Shown: piece after piece, positions 1 through 7,362 of the stretch
Layout of the letters: the number at the start of each line of letters is the position of its first letter
How positions within the stretch are numbered: the stretch's first letter is position 1
Source: UMGS363 sp051891935
GTDB lineage: Bacteria > Bacillota > Clostridia > Oscillospirales > Ruminococcaceae
Assembly (NCBI GenBank): GCA_051891935.1
Contig: JBJFFR010000157.1
Coordinates: forward strand, 31,637-95,636
DNA length: 64,000 nt
Direction: 5' to 3'
The notes under the pieces: model-generated
Databases searched by the model: none
What the model saw: only the letters and a program-made list of their open reading frames with translations
Told to the model about the DNA's origin: nothing
Position numbers and translations under genes: made by a program

Positions 1-240
1 ATATATGACGATCCCTATTTAAACGAGCCGAAAGAGGACGTACCCGACGGATTCACCCTGCTTGAAAAGCTGCCCGTAAGCTCAAAGATACAGCTTGACA
101 ATAACGAGGATATCCGTAATCTTTTTTCAATGACGCCTTATTACTATAAAACGAGCGAGGAAGGTCATCGCCGTGTCGAGTCGCTTTCACAGCTTGAAAC
201 AGAAATTGCGTTTGAGATACTTATTTACAAAAAGAACTGA
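1..240 (+). CDS. 23S rRNA (guanine-N1)-methyltransferase, C-terminal fragment
   Basis: Only the last 79 codons are inside the window; the reading frame is open from base 1 to the TGA at 238-240. The fragment contains LFSMTPYYYKTSEEG followed by a short hydrophobic beta-strand end (FEILIYKK). This resembles the C terminus of RlmA/RrmA-type SAM-dependent methyltransferases, which modify a guanine of 23S rRNA (G745/G748 class) and where a 'MTPY/F' motif lies near the end. The N-terminal zinc site and SAM-binding Rossmann motifs lie upstream of the window, so the call rests on the tail alone. The gene ends at a bidirectional terminator shared with the ammonium transporter. Confidence 0.6.
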   Translation: MYDDPYLNEPKEDVPDGFTLLEKLPVSSKIQLDNNEDIRNLFSMTPYYYKTSEEGHRRVESLSQLETEIAFEILIYKKN

Positions 241-254
241 TCTTCAATAAATAA

Positions 255-302
255 AAACGCATTGAAGCCCCGATCATCCGACCGAGGCTTCAATGCTGTT
301 TT
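255..302. terminator. Bidirectional terminator between rRNA methyltransferase and amt
   Basis: An 11-bp perfect inverted repeat, GCATTGAAGCC (259-269) and GGCTTCAATGC (286-296), is flanked by an A run on the left and a T run on the right. It can therefore stop transcription from both convergent genes. Confidence 0.85.
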
Positions 303-329
303 TATGTAATACATTATATGGGGATGAAT

Positions 330-2093
330 TTAATCATCGGAATCCTGGAGAGCGTCATATCCGCTTTCGCCTGTACGGACTCTGATAACATCCTCAACAT
401 CGTAAACGAAGATCTTACCATCGCCGATGTGACCTGTGTAAAGAGCCTTTCTTGCAGTTTCAACAACTGTTTCAACAGGAACTCTTGAAACTACGACCTC
501 AACCTTTACCTTTGGAAGGAGCGTTGCTTCAACAGGAATACCACGATACATTTCGCCTGCACCCTTCTGTGTGCCGCAGCCGAGAACCTGTGTAACCGTA
601 AAGCCTGTTACGCCGATGCTGCTGAGTGCGGATTTGAGTGCTTCAAACTTGTTCTGCTTGCATATAATAGCAATTCTTGTGTACTTGTTCTTGCTGTCTG
701 CGCTGCGCTCGATGTGAGGACGGTCAACAACAGTAACAGGAACTGCTGCAGCAGGTTCTTCTTCGGAAACTTCGCCTGTGAAGATGGAGTTGGATACCGG
801 CATAAAGTCTGCATAAGCAGAAGCAAGACCGTGTTCTGTAACGTCGAGACCTCTTGTTTCTTCCTCCTTGGAAGCTCTGAGACCGAGAGTTTTCTTGATA
901 AGTGTAAATGTAATGATCATTGTAACTGTTGTCCATGCAGCAACTGCAAAAAGACCGATGAGCTGGATGCCGAAGAGCTTGAATCCACCGCCGTAGAAAA
1001 CGCCTGCGAGTGTGTTGCCGTCAGCATCTGCAAGTGCATAACCGGGAACCTTCGGATTGGAGAGAAGACCAACTGCGATGGTACCCCAAACGCCGTTCAT
1101 CATGTGAACTGCAACTGCGCCGACAGGGTCGTCAATATGGAGCTTGTTGTCAAGGAGCCACACGCCGAATACTACGAGCAAGCCTGAAACGATACCTACG
1201 ATAACAGCGCCGAGGCAGTCTGTTGTGTCACAGGGAGCGGTGATACCTACAAGACCTGCGAGCGATGCGTTAAGGCACATGGAAACATCGGGTTTGCCAT
1301 ACTTGATCCAAGTGAAGATCATGCAGGTAACTGTTGCAACTGCAGGAGCAACTGTTGTTGTAAGGAAGATAGAACCGAGCTGTTCAATGCTTGTTGCAGC
1401 AGCGCCGTTGAAGCCGTACCAGCCAAACCAGAGAATGAATACGCCGAGTGCGCCGATAGTAAGCGAGTGACCGGGGATAGCGTTTACCTTTGTTACCTTG
1501 CCGTCCTTATCGGTAACGAACTTGCCAATACGGGGTCCGAGGATCTTTGCGCCGATGAGAGCTGCGATACCGCCGACCATGTGAATACAGGTCGAACCTG
1601 CGAAATCGTGGAAGCCCATCTGTGCGAGCCAGCCGCCGCCCCAGATCCAGTGCGCTTCGATAGGATAAATAAGTGCGCTGATAACTCCGGAATAAACGCA
1701 GTAGGAAATGAATTTTGTTCTTTCAGCCATTGCACCGGAAACGATAGTTGCTGTCGTTGCGCAGAATACAAGGTTGAATACGAAACTTGACCAGTCGAAA
1801 TTCTCATACTGTGTCATAATGTCGAAGCCCGGCTTGCCGATGAGTCCGACAAGGTCTTCACCGAAGAGAAGTCCGAAGCCGATGAGGATGAACATTACTG
1901 TACCGATACAGAAGTCCATAAGGTTTTTCATGATAATGTTTCCGGCATTCTTCGCTCTTGTGAAACCTGTTTCTACCATTGCAAAGCCTGCCTGCATAAA
2001 GAATACGAGAGCTGCGCCGATCAAAAACCAGACGCCGAATACTAACGACGAGGTACTCTCGGAAACTTGCTCTAAGATGTTTGTTGCTTCCAT
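330..2093 (-). CDS. amt: Ammonium transporter (Amt) fused to C-terminal PII domain
   Basis: This 587-aa membrane protein conducts ammonium/ammonia. Roughly the first 410 residues are an Amt channel: 'AGFAMVETGFTR' near the N terminus and both pore histidines (in AGSTCIHMVGG and VGAVAVHMMNG). A hydrophilic linker (about 415-470) leads to a complete PII signalling domain of about 110 residues, with the T-loop region TQKGAGEMYRG and the ATP-binding TGHIGDGKIFV and RVRTGESG motifs. The usual uridylylated T-loop tyrosine (RGAEYMVDFLPK in classic GlnB/GlnK) is absent: here the segment reads RGIPVEATLLPK. The start at 2093 is chosen for GGAGG 8 bases upstream; an in-frame ATG further upstream lies inside the leader. 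PII normally blocks Amt when ADP/2-oxoglutarate signal nitrogen sufficiency, so the fusion is probably self-gating. Expression is probably controlled by the ANTAR-type leader. Confidence 0.95.
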   Translation of the reverse strand: MEATNILEQVSESTSSLVFGVWFLIGAALVFFMQAGFAMVETGFTRAKNAGNIIMKNLMDFCIGTVMFILIGFGLLFGEDLVGLIGKPGFDIMTQYENFDWSSFVFNLVFCATTATIVSGAMAERTKFISYCVYSGVISALIYPIEAHWIWGGGWLAQMGFHDFAGSTCIHMVGGIAALIGAKILGPRIGKFVTDKDGKVTKVNAIPGHSLTIGALGVFILWFGWYGFNGAAATSIEQLGSIFLTTTVAPAVATVTCMIFTWIKYGKPDVSMCLNASLAGLVGITAPCDTTDCLGAVIVGIVSGLLVVFGVWLLDNKLHIDDPVGAVAVHMMNGVWGTIAVGLLSNPKVPGYALADADGNTLAGVFYGGGFKLFGIQLIGLFAVAAWTTVTMIITFTLIKKTLGLRASKEEETRGLDVTEHGLASAYADFMPVSNSIFTGEVSEEEPAAAVPVTVVDRPHIERSADSKNKYTRIAIICKQNKFEALKSALSSIGVTGFTVTQVLGCGTQKGAGEMYRGIPVEATLLPKVKVEVVVSRVPVETVVETARKALYTGHIGDGKIFVYDVEDVIRVRTGESGYDALQDSDD

Positions 2094-2150
2094 AATTGAT
2101 TCCTCCAATAAATATAATTTCGGAAAACTTAATCTCCCTATAGCAAATAG

Positions 2151-2207
2151 AAAAGGCACTGTGATACAGGCTCCACCATTGCAGCCCGTTCACAGCGCCC
2201 TTGCTGT
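2151..2207 (-). promoter_or_regulatory. ANTAR-type two-hairpin antiterminator overlapping a terminator
   Basis: Read on the minus strand, hairpin P1 (2207-2192) is ACAGC-[AAGGGC]-GCTGT. Hairpin P2 (2186-2169) is GGCTGC-[AATGGT]-GGAGCC, with one G-G mismatch beneath the closing C-G pair. Both hexaloops have A at position 1 and G at position 4, the signature bound by ANTAR antiterminator proteins. The right arm of P1 is also the left arm of a competing 10-bp terminator stem, GGCGCTGTGA (2199-2190) with TCACAGTGCC (2164-2155), followed by TTTTCTATTT. P1 and the terminator are therefore mutually exclusive. No ANTAR protein gene is in the window. Confidence 0.75.
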
Positions 2208-2220
2208 TTTCTATGGTCTT

Positions 2221-2249
2221 ATTATATATCGTCCAAAAGCATTTGTCAA
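2221..2249 (-). promoter_or_regulatory. amt promoter
   Basis: Consensus sigma-A promoter on the minus strand: -35 TTGACA at 2249-2244, exact 17-bp spacer, -10 TATAAT at 2226-2221. Transcription should start near 2214, only about 7 bases before the first antiterminator hairpin. Confidence 0.85.
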
Positions 2250-2533
2250 GTACTTTTTTGAAATTTATGCAATTTTTATTATTTCTTCTTGCATTTTATT
2301 ACCTTATTTGTCAATATATAGCTATTTTGCAAATATTTATGAATTTTATATGTCATTTAGCTTGCATTTATATTATCATTTATATATTAAAGCAAATCAC
2401 TAAATTTGCATAATTTTGATTTGCATCCTGCATTTTGTTGTGTTTTGCTCTTCATAAACAGTAAAAAACACTATTTTTTTAAATAAGACAGCCATTCCTG
2501 TAATGCTTTAAAACGACAAATACATTCTTTTTA

Positions 2534-2562
2534 TTGACTTTACTATAAAATAGGTGTATAAT
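2534..2562 (+). promoter_or_regulatory. manA operon promoter
   Basis: TTGACT (2534-2539), 17-bp spacer, TATAAT (2557-2562). The 2250-2530 stretch between this and the amt promoter is very AT-rich and shows nothing else I can support. Confidence 0.75.
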
Positions 2563-2598
2563 TGTATTGATATAATGTTTCATAGAAGGAGTGTTAAA

Positions 2599-3558
2599 AT
2601 GTATCCACTGAAATTAAAACCCGCATTCAAGGATTATCTTTGGGGCGGTACAAAGCTTCGCGATGTTTACGGCAAGGACTGCAGCTTTGACAAGGTTGCC
2701 GAAAGCTGGGAGCTTTCCTGCCACAAGGACGGCAACTCGGTCATTGACAACGGCGAAGCGAAGGGAATGACGCTTGCTGAATATATTGAAAAAGAAGGCA
2801 AGGCTATCCTCGGAAAAAATTGCGAACGCTTCGAGAATTTCCCTGTTCTTATAAAGCTCATAGACGCAAAGGACAACCTTTCCGTTCAGGTACATCCCGA
2901 CAACGAATACGCTTTGCGTGTCGAGGGTGAATACGGCAAGACCGAAATGTGGTACATCGTCGACTGCGACGAGGGCGCAGAGCTCATTTACGGCTTCAAA
3001 AGCACCGTTTCAAAGGAAGAATTTGCAGAGAGGATCAAAAACAATACTCTGCTTGAAATAACCAACTCCGTTCCCGTTAAAAAGGGTGACGTTTTCTTCA
3101 TCCGCTCGGGAACTCTCCATGCTATCGGAAAGGGCATCCTTATCGCCGAGATACAGCAGAATTCCAACACTACATACCGTGTTTACGACTATGGAAGAGT
3201 CGGCGCAGACGGAAAAACAAGACCGCTTCATATTGAAAAGGCTCTTGACGTTACAAGTCTCTGCCCTGCCGAACCCTATCCGACAACGGAAGCTGTCACC
3301 GAAAACGGCTGCACAAGGAAGCTTCTTTCAAAATGTGAATATTTCACCGTTTACAAAGTTGATACAGATGATTCAGCCGAATTGTGCGCTGATGAAACAT
3401 CCTTTGAATCCATCCTCGTTCTTGAGGGTGATGTAACGGTAAGATCCGACAGCGGTGATATCACTCTTAAAAAAGGCGAAACAGCATTTCTCCCTGCAGG
3501 GCTCGGAAAATACACTATCGAAGGAAGATCACAGTTTATTCTTACAAGAATTGATTGA
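2599..3558 (+). CDS. manA: Mannose-6-phosphate isomerase, class I
   Basis: Cytosolic zinc enzyme (about 319 aa) interconverting mannose-6-phosphate and fructose-6-phosphate. Recognisable cupin-type PMI motifs are KPAFKDYLWGG at the N terminus, the metal-binding VQVHPDNEYA segment, YIVDC, and the FFIRSGTLHAIGKG block with a metal-ligand histidine. The C terminus is a small beta domain typical of the short Firmicutes PMI. The start at 2599 has AGAAGGAG 7 bases upstream; the longer frame back to 2554 would begin inside the promoter. It is the first gene of a same-strand run with the glucokinase, suggesting that both supply hexose-6-phosphate. Confidence 0.93.
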   Translation: MYPLKLKPAFKDYLWGGTKLRDVYGKDCSFDKVAESWELSCHKDGNSVIDNGEAKGMTLAEYIEKEGKAILGKNCERFENFPVLIKLIDAKDNLSVQVHPDNEYALRVEGEYGKTEMWYIVDCDEGAELIYGFKSTVSKEEFAERIKNNTLLEITNSVPVKKGDVFFIRSGTLHAIGKGILIAEIQQNSNTTYRVYDYGRVGADGKTRPLHIEKALDVTSLCPAEPYPTTEAVTENGCTRKLLSKCEYFTVYKVDTDDSAELCADETSFESILVLEGDVTVRSDSGDITLKKGETAFLPAGLGKYTIEGRSQFILTRID

Positions 3559-3584
3559 TCCGGATTAATAAGGAGAGTAAAAAA

Positions 3585-4535
3585 ATGAAGTACTATATTG
3601 GTATCGACCTCGGCGGAACAAACATCAAAGCAGGCGTGGTAAACGAAAACTATGAGATCGTCGCAAAAGCTACCACAAAGACCAACTGCCCCCGTCCTGC
3701 GAAGGAGATTGCAGACGATATGGCAAAGGTCAGCATCGAAGCTGCACAGAACGCAGGCATCTCCATTGACGATATTGAATGGATCGGAATCGGAACTCCC
3801 GGTATCGCCGACAACATCAACGGCACTATCCCCTACTCCAACAACCTCGGCTTTGAGAACGTCCCCATAAGAAAGTATATCCGGGAACACATCAACAAGC
3901 CTGTTTATGTTGCAAATGACGCAAATGCAGCTGCTTACGGCGAATTTGTTGCAGGCGCTGCAAAGGGTGCTACCGACGCTGTATGTATCACTCTCGGAAC
4001 AGGCGTTGGCGCAGGCGTTATCATCGACGGCAAGATCTTCACGGGCAGAAACCTCGCAGGAACAGAGATCGGACACATGGTCATCGCTGTTGACGGACCG
4101 CAGTGCACCTGCGGAAGAAAGGGCTGCTTTGAAACTTTCTCCTCCGCAACAGGACTTATCAATATGACAAAGGCTGCTATCGCAGAAAATCCCGAAAGCC
4201 TCCTCGCCGAATACGAGAAGAAGGACGGAAAGGTTTCCGCACGTCACGCTTTCAATGCAATGCGCGAAGGCGATGCAGCAGGAAAAGCCGTAGTTGACAA
4301 GTATATAAAGTACCTCGCAGCAGGTATCACAAACGTTATAAACATCTTCCAACCTGACATTCTCTGCATCGGCGGCGGCGTATGCAACGAGGGCGATCCG
4401 CTTCTCGTTCCGATGAAGGAACTCGTTAAAAAGGAAGTTTACACAAGGATGCTCGACTGCAACACCGAGATCACAGTTGCAAAGCTCGGAAATGATGCAG
4501 GAATCATCGGCGCAGCATTCCTCGGCAATTCATAA
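3585..4535 (+). CDS. glk: ROK-family glucokinase
   Basis: ATP-dependent glucose phosphorylation in the cytosol. The N terminus GIDLGGTNIKAGVV is the phosphate-binding motif of ROK sugar kinases. LGTGVGAG, GTEIGHM and the zinc-knuckle CTCGRKGCFET follow in family order, and CIGGGVCNEGD lies near the C terminus. The length (316 aa) is typical. The start at 3585 is preceded by AAGGAGAG; a 10-residue extension overlapping manA is unlikely. It follows manA by 26 bp and is 3 bp from the next gene, so it is almost certainly co-transcribed. It could act on N-acetyl sugars, but the neighbours favour glucose. Confidence 0.92.
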   Translation: MKYYIGIDLGGTNIKAGVVNENYEIVAKATTKTNCPRPAKEIADDMAKVSIEAAQNAGISIDDIEWIGIGTPGIADNINGTIPYSNNLGFENVPIRKYIREHINKPVYVANDANAAAYGEFVAGAAKGATDAVCITLGTGVGAGVIIDGKIFTGRNLAGTEIGHMVIAVDGPQCTCGRKGCFETFSSATGLINMTKAAIAENPESLLAEYEKKDGKVSARHAFNAMREGDAAGKAVVDKYIKYLAAGITNVINIFQPDILCIGGGVCNEGDPLLVPMKELVKKEVYTRMLDCNTEITVAKLGNDAGIIGAAFLGNS

Positions 4536-4538
4536 GAT

Positions 4539-5090
4539 ATGAGCAAATTTGATTTTTTTGCATCGGATATAACGGATGCAGACGCTTTTATGAAAGGCCA
4601 GCTCCGCTACAAAGCTTTAAAACGGAGCGACCTTTCGGATATGCCCGAAAATGAGATAGTCGGCGCTGTTACAGCTTGGATAGAAACAAGCTTCAAGGAA
4701 GACTGGTCGGATATGGGTGAAAAGCTCAACAATCTGCCTACTCCCTGCCTTAATATTTACTGTGCAGAGATAACCTTGAAGCAAGTGCTGAACAGCGGCT
4801 TCTCCGAGGCTGTTTTCAACCTCTCAAACGACTTTCTCGGCATCGCAGCAAACGGTTTCCGCGCTATCGGCTACGAAAAGCTTGCGGAGATCGTTGATTC
4901 TGCCGTAAAAACGGGTGCTGCAAGCAGACCATCGGGCAGAAGCTTTGTCGATTTCCTTGAATTCTGTGAAAACGTCAGCTTTGCTTCGCAGGACAAGGAC
5001 TTCCGCCGATGCTTTGACCAAGCCAAGTTTGACCGACTTGCAAAACAATATATTTTGAATTACAGCAAATATTTCGGAAACGCCGACTGA
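4539..5090 (+). CDS. DMP19/DUF4375-like protein
   Basis: Soluble 183-aa protein without signal peptide or membrane segment. The core (about residues 60-125) has CLNIYCAEITLKQVLNSGF, then FNLSNDFLG and ANGFRAIGYEKLAEIVD. This is the pattern of the DMP19/DUF4375 family, in which an N-G-G/S-F loop precedes helices ending in a G-Y/A-K segment. DMP19 has been discussed as a DNA mimic in Neisseria, but distant homologues have no established role and this protein is not strikingly acidic. It starts 3 bp after the glucokinase stop, inside the manA-glk-ilvD gene run. Confidence 0.6.
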   Translation: MSKFDFFASDITDADAFMKGQLRYKALKRSDLSDMPENEIVGAVTAWIETSFKEDWSDMGEKLNNLPTPCLNIYCAEITLKQVLNSGFSEAVFNLSNDFLGIAANGFRAIGYEKLAEIVDSAVKTGAASRPSGRSFVDFLEFCENVSFASQDKDFRRCFDQAKFDRLAKQYILNYSKYFGNAD

Positions 5091-5117
5091 CGTTTCCGAA
5101 CGAAAGGATGTTAAAAA

Positions 5118-6785
5118 ATGGAATGTAAAGACTGCAAAAACTTCTTCTGTGAAGGCTCGGACAAGGCTCCGCAGCGTTCACTTTTCAATGCGCTCGGTAT
5201 GACAAAGGAAGAAATGGAGCGTCCGCTCGTTGGTATCGTTTCTTCCTACAACGAGATCGTACCCGGTCACATGAACATCGACAAGATCGTTGAAGCCGTA
5301 AAAATGGGCGTTGCAATGGCAGGCGGTACTCCTGTTGTATTCCCTGCTATCGCAGTATGCGACGGTATCGCAATGGGTCACGAGGGTATGAAGTATTCAC
5401 TCGTTACAAGAGGACTTATCGCTGATTCGACCGAATGTATGGCTCTTGCTCATCATTTTGACGCTCTCGTAATGATACCCAACTGCGACAAGAACGTTCC
5501 CGGACTTCTTATGGCTGCCGCTCGTATCAATGTTCCTACGATCTTCGTTTCGGGCGGTCCGATGCTTGCAGGTCATGTCAAGGGCAGCAAAACCTCCCTT
5601 TCAAGTATGTTTGAAGCAGTAGGCGCTTACACAGCAGGCAGAATAACAGAAGATGAATTTGAAGAATACGAGAATAAGGCTTGCCCGACCTGTGGAAGCT
5701 GCTCGGGTATGTACACTGCAAACTCCATGAACTGCCTTACCGAAGCGCTCGGCATGGGACTCAAGGGCAACGGCACTATCCCTGCTGTTTACTCCGAAAG
5801 GATCCGCCTTGCAAAGAAGGCAGGTATGCAGGTAATGGAGCTTTACAGAAAGAATATCCGTCCTCTCGATATCATGACAGAAAAAGCTTTCCACAACGCT
5901 GTTACAGTTGATATGGCTCTCGGCTGCTCGACAAACAGTATGCTTCATCTCCCTGCTATCGCACACGAATGCGGAGTTGAGCTTAACCTTGACATTGCTA
6001 ACGATATCAGCGCAAGAACGCCTAACCTTTGTCACCTTGCTCCTGCAGGTCACGCTTACATGGAAGACCTCAACGAAGCAGGCGGCGTTTACGCTGTAAT
6101 GAACGAGCTTAACAAGAAGGGTCTGCTTGCAACCGACATTATGACCGTTACAGGCAAGACTGTCGGTGAAAACATCAAGGATTGTGTAAACAAGAATCAT
6201 GACTACATCCGTCCTATCGAGGATCCGTACAGCACAACAGGCGGCATCGCTGTTCTCAAGGGCAACCTTGCACTTGACGGCTGCGTTGTAAAGAGAAGCG
6301 CTGTTGTTCCCGAAATGCTCACTCACACAGGACCTGCAAAGGTTTATGACTGTGAAGAAGACGCACAGGCTGCTATCCTCGGCGGCAAGATCGTTGAAGG
6401 CGACGTTGTTGTTATCCGTTACGAAGGACCAAAGGGCGGCCCGGGAATGAGAGAGATGCTCAATCCTACATCCGCTATCCAGGGTATGGGACTTGGTTCC
6501 TCCGTTGCGCTCATAACAGACGGACGTTTCAGCGGCGCATCAAGAGGTGCTTCTATCGGTCACGTTTCCCCCGAAGCAGCTGAAGGCGGCATCATCGGTA
6601 TTGTACAGGACGGCGACTCTATCACGATCGACATTCCGAACTGCACGCTCACACTCAACGTTCCGCAGGAAGAGATCGACAGACGTATGGCTTCCTTCGT
6701 TCCAAAGAAAAAGGAACTCACGGGTTACTTAAAGCGTTATGCAAAGACTGTTTCTTCCGCAGCGAAGGGCGCTATCCTTGAATAA
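5118..6785 (+). CDS. ilvD: Dihydroxy-acid dehydratase
   Basis: Fe-S enzyme (555 aa, normal length) making 2-oxoisovalerate and 2-oxo-3-methylvalerate in branched-chain amino acid and CoA precursor synthesis. Visible motifs are GIVSSYNEIVPGHMN, the cluster ligand region MIPNCDKNVPG, CPTCGSCSGMYTANSMN with further cluster cysteines, and the C-terminal GRFSGASRGASIGHVSPEA. AAAGGATG lies 10 bases before the ATG. No T-box or leader attenuator is visible in the 27-bp gap upstream, so it is probably read from the manA promoter. Grouping ilvD with sugar phosphorylation genes, away from other ilv/leu genes, is slightly unusual. Confidence 0.96.
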   Translation: MECKDCKNFFCEGSDKAPQRSLFNALGMTKEEMERPLVGIVSSYNEIVPGHMNIDKIVEAVKMGVAMAGGTPVVFPAIAVCDGIAMGHEGMKYSLVTRGLIADSTECMALAHHFDALVMIPNCDKNVPGLLMAAARINVPTIFVSGGPMLAGHVKGSKTSLSSMFEAVGAYTAGRITEDEFEEYENKACPTCGSCSGMYTANSMNCLTEALGMGLKGNGTIPAVYSERIRLAKKAGMQVMELYRKNIRPLDIMTEKAFHNAVTVDMALGCSTNSMLHLPAIAHECGVELNLDIANDISARTPNLCHLAPAGHAYMEDLNEAGGVYAVMNELNKKGLLATDIMTVTGKTVGENIKDCVNKNHDYIRPIEDPYSTTGGIAVLKGNLALDGCVVKRSAVVPEMLTHTGPAKVYDCEEDAQAAILGGKIVEGDVVVIRYEGPKGGPGMREMLNPTSAIQGMGLGSSVALITDGRFSGASRGASIGHVSPEAAEGGIIGIVQDGDSITIDIPNCTLTLNVPQEEIDRRMASFVPKKKELTGYLKRYAKTVSSAAKGAILE

Positions 6786-6806
6786 GCTTTTTAAAGGTAA
6801 CTGCCT

Positions 6807-7211
6807 ATGAGCAAACTTTCAACAGCGAAAATTATCAGCATCATCTTCTGTTCGGTCACCGTTTTAGCACTTGTATTTCTTATAGTCATCAATGCTTCGA
6901 CAAGCGGACAGATGAAAACCATTGACAAGGCATACTCCTCCTTCACTCACGGGATATACAAGGAATATCAGCAATGCTTTGGAGATACAGTAATTTCCGA
7001 AAAGGAATTTGACGAGCTTCGCGAGCAGTATTTGATCGACTGGGGCGAAGATTTTGCCGTTTCCGCCGAGTTTATTTCAAGAGAAAAGACAGACAGCGGA
7101 TATAATGTCAATATCAAAGTCACGACCTACAATGAAAAAGACCACGAAACCGTTCAGAAAATGCTTTTCATGGTCAGATCAAACGGAAAATGGCAGATCG
7201 TTAATTTGTAA
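6807..7211 (+). CDS. Small single-pass membrane protein, unknown function
   Basis: 134-aa protein. Residues about 8-29 form one hydrophobic helix (IISIIFCSVTVLALVFLIVI) after a short positive N terminus, so the remainder is probably outside the cell. The exported part has the pattern of a small NTF2-like or Cystatin-like fold: helix, then alternating strands ending 'FMVRSNGKWQIVNL', as in DUF4878-type proteins. I do not recognise a specific function. It begins 21 bp after ilvD and is the last gene of the run. Its stop codon lies at the edge of a TAAT(T/G)CG heptamer array. Confidence 0.6.
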   Translation: MSKLSTAKIISIIFCSVTVLALVFLIVINASTSGQMKTIDKAYSSFTHGIYKEYQQCFGDTVISEKEFDELREQYLIDWGEDFAVSAEFISREKTDSGYNVNIKVTTYNEKDHETVQKMLFMVRSNGKWQIVNL

Positions 7212-7234
7212 TTCGTAATTCGTAATGCGTAATT
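7208..7234. repeat. TAAT(T/G)CG heptamer array
   Basis: Tandem 7-bp units TAATTCG, TAATTCG, TAATGCG, TAATTA begin at the stop codon of the preceding gene. The same array recurs at 18543-18573, 30876-30893, 31045-31073, 41161-41175 and 46158-46183, with a degenerate form near 7335-7360. Confidence 0.75.
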
Positions 7235-7238
7235 ATTT

Positions 7239-7284
7239 CAGCCGCAAATTGCATCAGTTTTGATACAATTTGCGGCTGCTTTTA
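7239..7284 (+). terminator. Terminator of the manA operon
   Basis: Perfect 13-bp stem CAGCCGCAAATTG (7239-7251) / CAATTTGCGGCTG (7266-7278) followed by CTTTTAT. Confidence 0.85.
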
Positions 7285-7332
7285 TATAAAAAACCGCAGC
7301 TTACACCTTTGTAGGAATGTAAGCTGCGGTTT
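7285..7332 (-). terminator. Terminator of pckA
   Basis: Perfect 15-bp stem AAACCGCAGCTTACA (7291-7305) / TGTAAGCTGCGGTTT (7318-7332). On the minus strand it is followed by a T-rich run. Confidence 0.85.
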
Positions 7333-7362
7333 AATTATAAATTACGCATTAAGCATTACCCA

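Noticed and set aside
3351..4352. Long open frame on the minus strand across manA/glucokinase
   Set aside because: It is antisense to two well-conserved genes, has no ribosome site, and its Cys/Val/Ser-rich translation matches no family. It arises from codon bias of the sense genes.
5091..5117. T-box or leucine-type attenuator before ilvD
   Set aside because: Only 27 bp separate ilvD from the upstream gene; no leader, AGGGTGGNACCGCG motif or terminator is present.
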